Shown: one piece after another, positions 40,081 to 50,200 of the stretch
How the letters are laid out: every line of letters starts with the position of its first letter
Position numbering within the stretch: the first letter of the stretch is position 1
From: Sphagnum compactum
Lineage: Eukaryota > Bryophyta > Sphagnopsida > Sphagnales
Length of the DNA stretch: 64,000 nt
Assembly: GCA_965153455.1 (NCBI GenBank)
Contig: OZ234498.1
Coordinates: forward strand, 3,162,001-3,226,000
Direction: 5' to 3'
The notes under the pieces: model-generated
Told to the model about the DNA's origin: nothing
Seen by the model: the letters and a program-made list of their open reading frames with translations, nothing else
Databases searched by the model: none
Made by a program: the position numbers and the translations under genes

Positions 40081-40960
40081 TATAGTTTGAGCCCCGTGCA
40101 TAATGCACAGGTGTGTGTATTTGACGGTATATATATATATATATATATAAGATAATTTTTCATTTTTTATTTTATTATTATTATTATAAACAAAAAGAAA
40201 CACCGAAAACAGAGAACGAAAAAGAAAATGAAAAGAAAAACACCCCGTCCTCTGTACAGTAAATCTTGGGGGTGCCCCCCCTGGGGTCGGGCAAGTTTGT
40301 GCCCTGTGCATAATGCACAGGTGTGTGTATTTGACGGTACATATATATATATATAAGATAATTTTTCATTATTTTATTATTATTATTATTATTATAAACA
40401 AAAAGAAACATCGAAAACAGAGAACGAAAAAAAAAATGAAAACAAAAACACCCCGTCCTCTATATAGTAAATCTTGGGGGTGCCCCCCCTGGGGCCGGGC
40501 AAGTTTGTGCCCCGTGCCTAATGCACAGGTGTGTGTTTAAAATAAATCAAACATGCACCTAAAACTGCTGGGTCTTTGCCGGTCCTAACCCACCCCATCC
40601 AGCTTAAATAGACATCCATCCCCGTCCGACTTAAATAGACGGCTGATGGGATGGATGAATTGAAAAATGAAAACTTTATATATATATAAGATTATTTTTC
40701 ATTTTTTATTTTATTATTATTGTTATAAACCAAAAAAAAAACACCGAAAACAAAAAACGAAAAAGAAAATGAAAAGAAAAAGACCACTTCCTCTGTACAG
40801 TAAATCTTGGGGGTGCCCCCCCTGGGGCCGGGCATGAGGGGGCGGGGGGGGTTATTTATTTCTGCCAGGGTTTTCTTCCCTGTATGATGCCATCTTCCCT
40901 GTATGACGGGACGGATGGAGGAAATGTCCGTCCGGGCTGACCCGTCCATCCATCCGTAGT

Positions 40961-41116
40961 CCCCAATAGCACCTTTCAATTTCATCTCAAATTCCTTTGT
41001 GACAGCTATCTCCGCTTCAAGTTCTTCCAATTCTTTCTTCACTGCAACCACAGCTTCACCGGCTTTTTCTTGAACTTCCTTGATAGCAGAAAACTCTGCC
41101 TTCAATGTTTCAAGCT
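40961..41116 (-). pseudogene. Captured coiled-coil gene fragment, copy 2
   Basis: This is a diverged second copy of the fragment at 36022-36311, covering only its second half (EFSAIKEVQEKAGEAVVAVK). It differs by several amino acid changes. It adjoins another 88-bp array, as expected if the fragment travels with the repeat family. Confidence 0.5.
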
Positions 41117-41164
41117 ACTTAACAGACGGACGGACATGTAGCCACTGACAGTAGCTAAGTATAT

Positions 41165-41428
41165 CGAGGGCATGGCTTTCCACTGTCCGTCATCCATCCT
41201 GTCATCCAACCGGACGGACGGACATGTAGCCACTGACAATAGCTAAGTATACCGAGGGCGTGGCTTTCTGATGTCCGTCATCCGTCCCGTCATCCAATCG
41301 GACGGACGGACATGTAGCTATCGACAATAGCTAAGTATACCGAGGGCGTGGCTTTCCTATGTCCGTCATCCGTCCCGTCATCCAACCGGACGGACGGACA
41401 TGTAGCCACCGACAGTAGCTAAGTATAC
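41165..41428 (+). repeat. 88-bp foldback array of the third locus, plus units
   Basis: Three units begin at 41165, 41253 and 41341, preceded by a partial unit. They are more diverged from the consensus than the arrays near 33.6 and 38.4 kb. They end at the third PI31 fragment. Confidence 0.85.
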
Positions 41429-41451
41429 CGAGTTAGGGCTTTCGAAGTCAG

Positions 41452-41663
41452 TAATTGTGAAGTGCCTGGCTATGGGTGACTCTCTCTTAATTGATGCTGT
41501 CTTTTTTGATGTAGATACCCCTGTTAATTTGGAGCTCAAATAAGTTTCTCTAGTCCTTTTTTTTTGCAGATGTTTTTGGAAGCAGCAGAGCTATATAGAA
41601 ACACACCAAAACAATACTAACTTTTAGCACTTCACAATTACTGACTTCGAAAGCCCAAACTCG
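41452..41663 (+). pseudogene. Collapsed third PI31-like fragment with broken donor
   Basis: The first captured exon (41452-41539, 88 bp) and about 90 bp of intron match copy 1. The 5' splice site has changed from GTAAGT to ATAAGT. Near 41629 the sequence jumps directly into the inverted beginning of the same exon (about 41628-41663). The centre of an inverted-repeat element has therefore been deleted, leaving a short palindromic remnant between opposing arrays. Confidence 0.7.
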
Positions 41664-41960
41664 GTATACTTAGTTACTGTCGGTGGCTACATGTCCGTCC
41701 GTCCGGTTGGATGACGGGACGGATGACGGACATGGGAAAGCCACGCCCTCGGTATACTTAGCTACTGTCGGTGGCTACATGTCCGTCCGTCCGGTTGGAT
41801 GACGGGACGGATGACGGACATGGGAAAGCCACGCCCTCGATATACTTAGCTACTGTCGGTGGCTACATGTTCGTCCGTCCGATTGGATGACGGGACGGAT
41901 GACGGACAGTGGAAAGCCACGCCCTCGGTATACTTAGCTATTGTCGGTGGCTACATGTCT
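41664..41960 (-). repeat. 88-bp foldback array of the third locus, inverted units
   Basis: Units begin at 41664, 41752 and 41840, with a partial unit from 41928. They oppose the plus-oriented array at 41165-41428, reproducing in miniature the layout of the 33.5-38.7 kb locus. The array ends abruptly at about 41960 against unrelated sequence. Confidence 0.85.
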
Positions 41961-42315
41961 GTCTCCAAACAATTGTAATGCGTCATTGCGAAAAGAAGGT
42001 TGTTCACGTTGGTTAGCACGCCGTTCTCTCTGTAGGCGATTGCGACGTTCATGTGCAGATTCTGACATGCCTTGAGCTGACGCATCTCCGTCTCCAAATA
42101 ATTGTAATGCGTCATTGCGAAAAGAAGGTTGTTCACGTTGTTTAGCACGTCGTGCTCTCTGTAGGCGATTACGACGTTCTCTCTATAGGCGATTGCGACG
42201 TTCATGTGCAGATTCTGACGTGCCTTGAGCTGACGCATCTCCATCTCTAAACAATTCGAGCATCTTGGGGCGAGGGGTTTCTCCTGCACTCTTCGAGGAA
42301 GGTCAAGGTTACACA
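41961..42315 (-). pseudogene. Coding-like fragment with in-frame 129-bp repeats
   Basis: On the minus strand a frame reads KSAGETPRPKMLELFRDGD followed by repeated units such as SESAHERRNRLQRERRANQR and EQPSFRNDALQLFGDGDAS. The unit period is 129 bp (43 codons), with an extra 22-24 bp in the first unit and an in-frame TAG at 42183-42185. The Arg/Glu-rich unit is hydrophilic and probably helical. I do not recognise the family. It is cut off by an 88-bp array, so it is likely another captured and broken host segment. Confidence 0.4.
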
Positions 42316-42770
42316 GAAATTAATTTGTAAATCCCTATCAAATCCAGATGATTTAAGATTAATGGAAAGTTCGCAAAGCTCTCAATGATCTAAAGTTAAA
42401 CTAAAAGTCATCCTTCAGTTAGGTACAACATCTTCAACAGACTATGTGTTAAAGCTGACCATGTACTATAGGGGACCCATTTTGCAGCATGGCAGACGAT
42501 TGATTGAACAACCAACTAACTAACTAAACTGCTAAAGGTGCCTACAAAGGCGTAGACAGGAATTCGTTGCCCATCTGGTCGTGTAAGGATCCAGATGGGC
42601 AGTGATTCCAACTGTGGAAGGTTACAGCTGAAGGTCAACAGAGGAATCACAACTGCCCATGCACCCAGTACCCGCTAAAGCAGAGCCGCTGAAGCCAATG
42701 ACGTGCAAAGAGAATAGATTATGGTGAAGTACCTGACCACCAGAACAGGCACCCAATACTCGCTGAACCC
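42316..42770. repeat. Repeat-cluster segment shared with 36.56-36.65 kb
   Basis: About 85 bp around 42602-42687 (GTGGAAGGTTACAGCTGAAG and following) recur at about 36560-36646. The remainder is unassigned. The shared block lies next to G/C-tract repeats in both places, so it belongs to the same element family. Confidence 0.55.
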
Positions 42771-42903
42771 CAAGGGGGGCACCCCCAAGATTTACTGTAT
42801 AGAGGACATGGTCTTTTTCTTTTCATTTTTTTTTTCGTTCTCTGTTTTTGTTGTTTTTTTTTGGTTTATAATAATAATAATAAAATAAAAAATGAAAAAT
42901 AAT

Positions 42904-42939
<36 letters not shown>

Positions 42940-44127
42940 TTTAATTTTTCAATTCATCCATCCCATCAGCCGTCTATTTCAGCCGGACAGGGATGGATGT
43001 GTATTTAAACCGGATGGGGTGGGTTAGGACCGCCAAAGACCCAGCAGTTTTAGGTGCATGTTTGATTTATTTTAAACACACAGCTGTGCATTAGGCACGG
43101 GGCACAAATTTGCCCGGGTCTAGGGGGGGCACCCCCAAGATTTACTGTATAGAGGACAGGGTGTTTTTCGTTTCATTTTTTTTTTCGTTCTCTGTTTTCA
43201 ATGTTTCTTTTTGTTTCTAATAATAATAATAAAATAGAAAAATGAAAAATTATCTTATATATATATATATATGTACCATCAAATATACACACCTGTGCAT
43301 TATGCACGAGGCCCAAACTTGCTCGGCCCCAGGGGGGGCACCCCCAAGATTTAATGTGAACGTGATCTTTTTCTTTTCATTTTCTTTTTCGTCTCTATTT
43401 TCCGTGTTTTTTTTTTGGTTTATAATAATAATAATAAAATAAAAAAATGAAAAATTATCTTATATATATATATGTACCGTCAAATATACACACCTGTGCA
43501 TTATACACGGGGCTCAAACTAATATATATTAAAAGTTGTTGGGATGAAAAATGAAGCTTCCCTTGAATCCGTTCACTTCGTCATCTGTCCCGTCGTTCAT
43601 ACGTCCGTCATCCATCCCTGATTCTGTCCGGTGTGATAGGGTCTGTGACGTGTCTATATATATGGTCTTTCCATATATGAAGAGCCTCAACCCTATTCTT
43701 CCCTTTCCTCACCTCACACAAGAAAACAACCCTTTTGAAGAAAAGAAAAGAACAAAAAACCAAAGTCTCCCTCTCCCCTCTAAACACCAGTTTACACACC
43801 AGATTGACCCAATAAACGCAGTTTGGAACCCAATTTGGCCCAACAAACCCAGTTTTGGACACTAATATGGCCCAGAAAACCCACCCTTGTGTTCACAGGC
43901 GCAGACAAAGGAGCTGCTTCACAAAAGCAAAGGAGGAGGAGGAGCTTTGGATGCTTGAGGCCGGCCAGCATAAGATGCAGAGGAAGAGCTTGGATGGTCT
44001 GATAGCACCCAGACTTTGCATGTTGCAATAATCCAACAACCAGAGATGTCGAGAAGTCCTTTGAAAGAGCATCAAATCTCAACCTCCTTGATCACCAACA
44101 CCACCACCATCACAAGCAATATCCGTA

Positions 44128-44221
44128 GCAGATGCGTACAGCTTTGGGATGGTATGTTTTGAGATGCCATTAAAAAAACAAAGCTTTTCTCACATACCAT
44201 CCTAAAGCTTTACGCATCTGC
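44128..44221 (+). ncRNA. Kinase-derived foldback, candidate young miRNA or siRNA precursor
   Basis: The 29-nt left arm (44128-44156) pairs with the 29-nt right arm (44193-44221) with one C/U mismatch and one G/U pair, and a 36-nt loop. Pairing resumes further out (ATATC on the left, GATAT near 44231). Read as codons on the plus strand, the left arm and its flank spell VADAYSFGMVCFEM. This is the subdomain IX signature of a TKL or receptor-like protein kinase. The right arm is thus antisense to a kinase coding sequence, the layout expected of a miRNA gene born by inverted duplication of its target. It is not a conserved miRNA that I recognise, and expression is unknown. Confidence 0.45.
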
Positions 44222-44239
44222 AACGGGTAACGATATGTA

Positions 44240-46060
44240 TAGTCTAGCTCCAATACCAAAATCTCAGCCTCATCAAGAATTCTGCTGGGAACTTGAAGTC
44301 CTTCCTCTCTGTCTCTCTGTCAAGATTGGTGACAAGTGAGGAAGAGCTTCTCTGAAAGGCTCAACATCACATGAGCTTGAAGATTTGACATCACAGAAGC
44401 TTCAACAAAGGAAAAACAAACATATATCCGATCTCCCATCACTGTCACAGCAACATGGTGGATAGTCATGGATCGCATGGCCGGTGATTTGTGAAGACAT
44501 CCAGTGATTGCAAAGCACCAGCTGTGCGTTCCATGATCATGAACACTGTTGTTAACAGAGCAGTGAGACCAAGATACACACCCAAGAAGAAGAAGAAGAA
44601 GAAGAAGGATCTGTCAGATAGTTCTTCGGCCAGTTCGATTTCCATGTCCAGCACCTGCTCAATCCCCATCTGCAACTAACAAATCATGCATCCTACCAAC
44701 CCTGCTTGATCTGAAACCCTTTCTTGGCAGCAACGGTGAGTGAGGAGGAGGCTTGCTTTTGCAGCACAATCTTGAGAAGAAAGACATCTGCGAGGAAGCC
44801 TTTCTCTGCGGATCTCATCTTCGAGAGAGAGACACCCAGCAAGCGCCTAAGGAAAGCTTTTCTTACCTCCTACTCTTCTATCGGTTGATAATACTAGCAT
44901 CATCAGCATCTCAGGAGAAGTGAACTGAGGTTTCGCTCTTATACTGATCCGCAGCAGTGTGCTCCAGAGCCAAATCTCTGTCCACAACAACTGAGGTACT
45001 GATCCGTAGTCAGTTTGAGAGAGAAAAACTCTCAGACCCAACTGTCGACCTTACAAGAGAAAAAAAAAAGAAACAGAACAACTGCAACACAAGATCGCAA
45101 ACAAAGACTACAAACACTCGGGAAACAAAACTACAACGCAAAGAAGTGAGGAAAACCAGAGATGGGTAGCGACATATATACCTTACCCTAATAAGAGAAC
45201 AACGCGCAAGAAAGAAAGAGAAAGAGAAAGAGAGCACGGGAGAAACGTGCACAAGACGGCACCCATCATTAAGCTAGCTAGAAAAAGAGGCAGAAGAAGA
45301 GAGGGTGGATGGGTAAGTCACAAGTGTCAGAAGATAGCAATTCTGCCATGAAAATCTGGAGGAGGAGATGGGTGGCAGAGAGTAAGGATCTGCTTTCTTG
45401 TTCTTTGCGGGATTCCCGCACATCGCATCATGGGTACCATCTGGTTTCTTGTTCTTGTTTGCGGGATTCCTGTGCATCGCGTCATCTTTCCTACTGGACC
45501 CTATCTTCTTCTTGTGTTCTCTCTCTCTCTCTTTCTCTCTCCCTCTTCTGCCCTAACTGTGGATATCCAACACCTTCCTTGCTACTTTCCTCGCAGATAT
45601 TTTCTGATGGGTTTGTTTCTGGATGGATTTGTGTGGCAGTTTTCTTCTAGGTTTTGGGCTGAGATTCTCCTCAGTCAATTCTCTTCATCGCATAGGTAAT
45701 TACTACTTATCCTAGGGAGTAGGGACTCTTCTGTAAGTCTGTGTGAGCAGCGCATTTCCCAAGTTCCCAGAGTTCTTCTTCTTCTTCTTCTTCTTCTCTC
45801 ACCTTCTGCTGCTGCGGCTTCCCACAGATCACAGGATGGATCGGAAGCTTAGTTTCCAAAGCTCGATTTTCAGAGGAATTCTTCTTCACCTTCTGCTGCT
45901 TTCTGCAGCTCGCAGATCACTCCCCAATTCTGGATTGTCTCGACCTCTTTTCCTCTCCCTTCCGCAGCTCCCGCAGATCGGCGATCGTTCCGGGGAGCTC
46001 GGCCCGGCGTCCTCTCCGTCGTGTGCAGTGTAAAAGCGACCAATCCGGTGATCCGGATCC
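44240..46060. other. Relatively GC-rich region, possible decayed kinase-related gene
   Basis: This region has more coding-like composition than the flanking spacer. A minus-strand frame at 44466-44675 contains MGIEQVLDMEIELAEELSD and ERTAGALQSLDVF, separated by a Phe run from a GAA/CTT microsatellite. It may be the helical N-terminal part of a kinase related to the hairpin next door. I could not assemble a continuous gene, so I treat it as a possible remnant only. A CTT microsatellite lies at 45775-45796. Confidence 0.25.
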
Positions 46061-46327
46061 CGTGGGGTACAGTGTGAAAAGGGAAAATGCAAAACGATTC
46101 ATTTCAGTGAAAGAAAACCAAAAATCATTTTGAATTTTTTGGGTTATAAATTCAAAATTTTATTTCGTCTGCAAATATTTAAATCTTATTTAGAAAATTT
46201 TGAAATTATCAAAATGTGAAATATTAGAAATATCCAAATCACATTCACTTGACAAATTGCCTTCTTTGGCACATAATTATAAAAAATTAAATTTTAAATT
46301 TTAAAAAATCAATTTAAAACTACTATT

Positions 46328-46524
46328 AGCAATCAAATATTAACTCTCATGAGGATCAAGAAATCTCTCACACCCAATTTTCAAAGTATTAGAATTTAGC
46401 AATCAAAGAAAAGCTCTCATGAGAATTGAGAAATCTCCATACCCAATTTTCAAAGTATACAGCAATCAAATAAGAACTCTCACGAGATTCGAGAAATCTC
46501 CATACTCAATTTCAAAGTACCAAC
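46328..46524 (+). repeat. Three-copy tandem repeat, 63-70 bp
   Basis: Units begin at 46328, 46398 and 46461 with AGCAATCAAA and contain CTCTCA(T/C)GAG and AGAAATCTC. They lie in the 3' flank of the Raf-like kinase gene. A second, diverged pair of about 110 bp follows at 46611 and 46721 (TCTTTAGCTT, then CATCCAGGTAC or AATCCAGGTAC). Confidence 0.7.
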
Positions 46525-47212
46525 AACAATCAAAAGATCCAAACCAAGGATTCACAGCATTGAAAGCCATTCACCGCAACCATGAATTTTATCCATCTGG
46601 ATTATTACCGCATTTCTTTAGCTTTACAAAACACATCCAGGTACTTGTTTGTATCACAATCATACCCATTCACACAATCAATCAGCACAATGGAGCAGGT
46701 TGTGAATAATACACACTTCTTTAGCTTGCAAAACAAATCCAGGTACATGTTGTTGGATCATACATACAATCAATCAATCAATCAATCAGTCAGCACATGA
46801 GGAACAAGAACACAATGCCTCGCAAAGATCTGTCCACTTGACTATACAATACCCAAGATGTTTTTTCTGGTGTCTTGTATATCCTACTGCAACCATTAAC
46901 CCTGAACCTCTAAAATTTTTGGAGAGCGAGCCTTTACACCTCAAAGTGCTAGAAGCCAAAAGGTTGAAATTTTTGAATCAATATGAAATACAGAGATAAG
47001 AAGCTAACATTCTCTAAGATCCTAAAATTTTTTAGACAATCCTGGCCACCTTCGTGCTGTGCATATCCTCCAACAAAGGGCTTTTCTGAGTATTATATAA
47101 TTATCAGAGGAGACAAAAGCAAGAACAGGGAATGCAAAGGTCGTCACCATCATCCCACGTATTACAATTGAAGGTTATATACTCACAAATGCCCCATTCT
47201 TTTCTGAGACTA

Positions 47213-50200
47213 CTAGTCATTCCCCATGTCATGGGGCGGACTTCTCCTTTGAGCTGCTGAGTTTGGTGTCTGTGGTGATGTTGCTGGCCTTGTCAAGATT
47301 TTCAGCTCTTGCATAATTTCAGAGAACGAAGGTCGTTGTCTTGGGTCCCTGCCATATCCATACCACCCACCAACACACTATTCATGTCCCAATACTGCTG
47401 TAGAACTACATACGGGACAACCCAGCTGTTTATGGCCACAACAAATTTGCTATTCCAGGATGGCTTGGTGCAGAGTCATTTCTTTCAGTTACAAGATACT
47501 ACTACTTCATACAAAGACAGAAGGAAGCATGAGCTTTGCAGACACAGAAAAAAAAATCATGAAAGCATACATGCGCCAACATGCTTGAATAATGTTAGCA
47601 ATTGCTGGATCCACGTTATCAGGAATGGGAAGCCTTCGGTGCTGGAAGCCAACAGCACCTACAACCTGAAACCCATATGTATACATGAATAGCAGCACTT
47701 CTGTGACATTAATAGACAGCACAAACTAAGAAGGGTCATCATTGCAAAAGTCACCTGAAGTAGAGACTCCTTACAAGAGATCCACCAACAAACAAACAAA
47801 TGAGAAAATGGGTAATTATTATATGCCTGAATGGGATTCATGCCAGTCCATGGCTGTTGAAGCGTCGAAAGCTCCCACAGAATCACTCCAAAACTATAAA
47901 TGTCCGACCTGCACAAACATGGCTGATTCAGGAGAAGTAATCTTTTACCAATCCTGCCAATTAATGGTTTACTAGTCATGCAGTCCACTAAGTGGATGAC
48001 TGCAAAAGACAACCCTAAACCCAACTGCCCTTTCAAGACAGATAAAGTATCTAGAGTTTTGGATTCCCTTGGGTATCCCACAGCCACCAAAATATCAACT
48101 ACACATCATGCTGAGCTTTGGACTGCAGAATCATTTTTCAGTCTCAGACATCCAACTTGCAAGAGTTTCAAGATTTTTACAGGAAAAAGAATGCACCCAC
48201 TCACTTCTCATCAGAGAGCTCATTCCGAAGGACTTCAGGTGCCATCCACTCAGGCTGCCAGACAAAAAACATGTGTCAAAAGACCTGCCTAATTGCTACT
48301 CAATTGATCCTGGGCTACGCAAAGTTTTTTCATCAACAACTGATGACATTCCTTCCTACGCCAAGACATAGAGATCACCCCGAAAACTAACAGAGAGCTG
48401 AACAACAACATGCAATGACCAACAATGACTAGAAAGCCAGACTCAACATGCTCCCCTAAGTACAAATCACCATCTTCCACAACAATTCTGGACATTGTTA
48501 CTGAGACAAGTGAAAACAGTGCCATCAGAAAGACATGCCAATGGAGCTGAAAGTAGAGGTCAGAAAAAAAGCTTACTGTTCCTGCACTTGACTTAGAAGA
48601 CAAGAAGGCATTATGTTTAAGCCGAGACAATCCAAAATCACAGACCTGCAAACCAAGTCTTCTTCACTGTCAGCTATGCTTTCCTAACGCTCTTTTCCCC
48701 CTCCTCTTTCATTGTCCTTTACAAGCTTACAAAAGGATGAAACTAAACCTGCAGAACAAAGTGAGGACAGAGGTAGTGGGTAGCAGGTGCCTCTGCTTAT
48801 ATTGGACACTGCTCATGTTTTCCACTATTGCTGAACTTAAAAAAGTCTCACATTGGGTAGCTGAAAGCACTAACCTTAACAGTCCAATTCTTGTCAACAA
48901 GCAAGTTTGGGGACTTCAGATCCCTGTGTACAACAGGAGGCGAGCAACGATGCAAATAATTCATTCCTTTCACCTGCAAAACCACCAATCAAGATCCCCA
49001 CAAAAACTATCATCTCTCTACATCTGAAAATCATTGTAACCCAATGACCAACATGTCCATGAATATTACAATCCCTGTATGATGCGTTCAATAGTCTCAA
49101 TGATAGAACTAAAGATGCCAGATGACCCAACCCTCTGAACAGCACTTGCACCTCCTCCATCCCCTAGAATCTAACCCAAGAACTCACTCACTCACCACAT
49201 CCAACGCCATGCGGATCCGTCGTTTCTCATCTAACTCACGATTTGGTCTATGCAGAAGACGATACAGACTCCCCCTGCACACTCCAATCGCAGACCACAG
49301 AGTTGCATGAATTGATAGAAGACAACAAAAGTTGCAAGATCCCTTTGGAAACCAACCATGCAGATTTCGGTGTATTGATTCAACAAGTTAGAATTTTATC
49401 TACCGATACAACAACCAACCCTCTGAAGAAGCCAAGCTTGGACTTCATGAAGAGATTAGGGACATGCAGCCCCCAAAAGAGTGGAGTACATGATGTGCAG
49501 CAAGAAATCACCTTGGGCAGAATTCAGTGATAATGGATAGGTTGGGAGGCTTTGTAACAGCTCCCATGAAGAGTACAACATTGGGGTGTCGTAATCGCCT
49601 CATAATTGCCACCTAAAATCAGAAACCAGCATGCAAATCAGCAGGTATCTAACAGACGTATGTATGTACAGACTTTGCATAGAATGGTAAGGCCACACAA
49701 AGGAAGAATCTATTATACAATTCTTCTCAGACCTAAAAAACCTGGTGGAAGGTTTTGCATGAATGGGACATGACAGACACACAAACCTCAGCCTTGAACT
49801 CCTCGATAGCTTCCATTTGCACATGTTGATCTAGAAATACTTTCACAGCCACATCCTGCACCCAAAAACCAGACAAAGAACATATACATTTGAAATTAAG
49901 CATCTCCAACAATAAGAACAACCTGAAACACCTTGACAGAAGAGAAACTGCACAATCTGCAGGTCCTTTGCTTGCAGCGAAGGCAAGCCTTGCATAGTAG
50001 ACAACCAAACCCCCAACTTAAGAGAGAGCATCAAGGCAACAAACTAAGAGATGCACAAGACAAGCATACAGACAGCAGCAGCTTCAAAGCTTTGACAAAC
50101 ACAATCAAAACTGTCACTCACCGATCCTTGCCAGTCAGCACGATAAACCTTTCCGTATGAGCCTGTGTAGGATTCCACAAGTCAGCTACTGCTGTAACAC

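Larger units (their letters stand above)
35040..43460. repeat. Interspersed G/C-tract repeat family, ten copies
   Basis: A conserved core with CCCCAGGGGGGGCACCCCC next to AAGATTTACTGTA occurs near 35112 (+), 35515, 35858, 36930, 40257, 40467 and 40800 (-), and 42783, 43132 and 43343 (+). It is followed by a T-rich TTTTCATTTTCTTTTTCG block, an ATA run and a TA microsatellite. GGGCA and TGCCC flank CAAACT as a small stem. Frames across these copies share peptide strings such as PRGGTPKIYCTE, which I take as a by-product of the repeat. No terminal repeats or protein domains identify the class. Confidence 0.75.

Noticed and set aside
35441-41105. Several frames sharing the peptide PRGGTPKIYCTE
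   Set aside because: They coincide with copies of the G/C-tract repeat. The shared peptide reflects DNA repeat identity, and the frames end in T-rich and TA tracts.
33484-43600. LTR retrotransposon explanation for the repeat cluster
   Set aside because: Repeats are inverted rather than long direct terminal repeats, and no gag, protease, reverse transcriptase or integrase motif was seen.
45837-46033. 65-codon frame with a signal-peptide-like Leu run
   Set aside because: Only composition supports it. The region may be a GC-rich leader of a decayed gene on the other strand.
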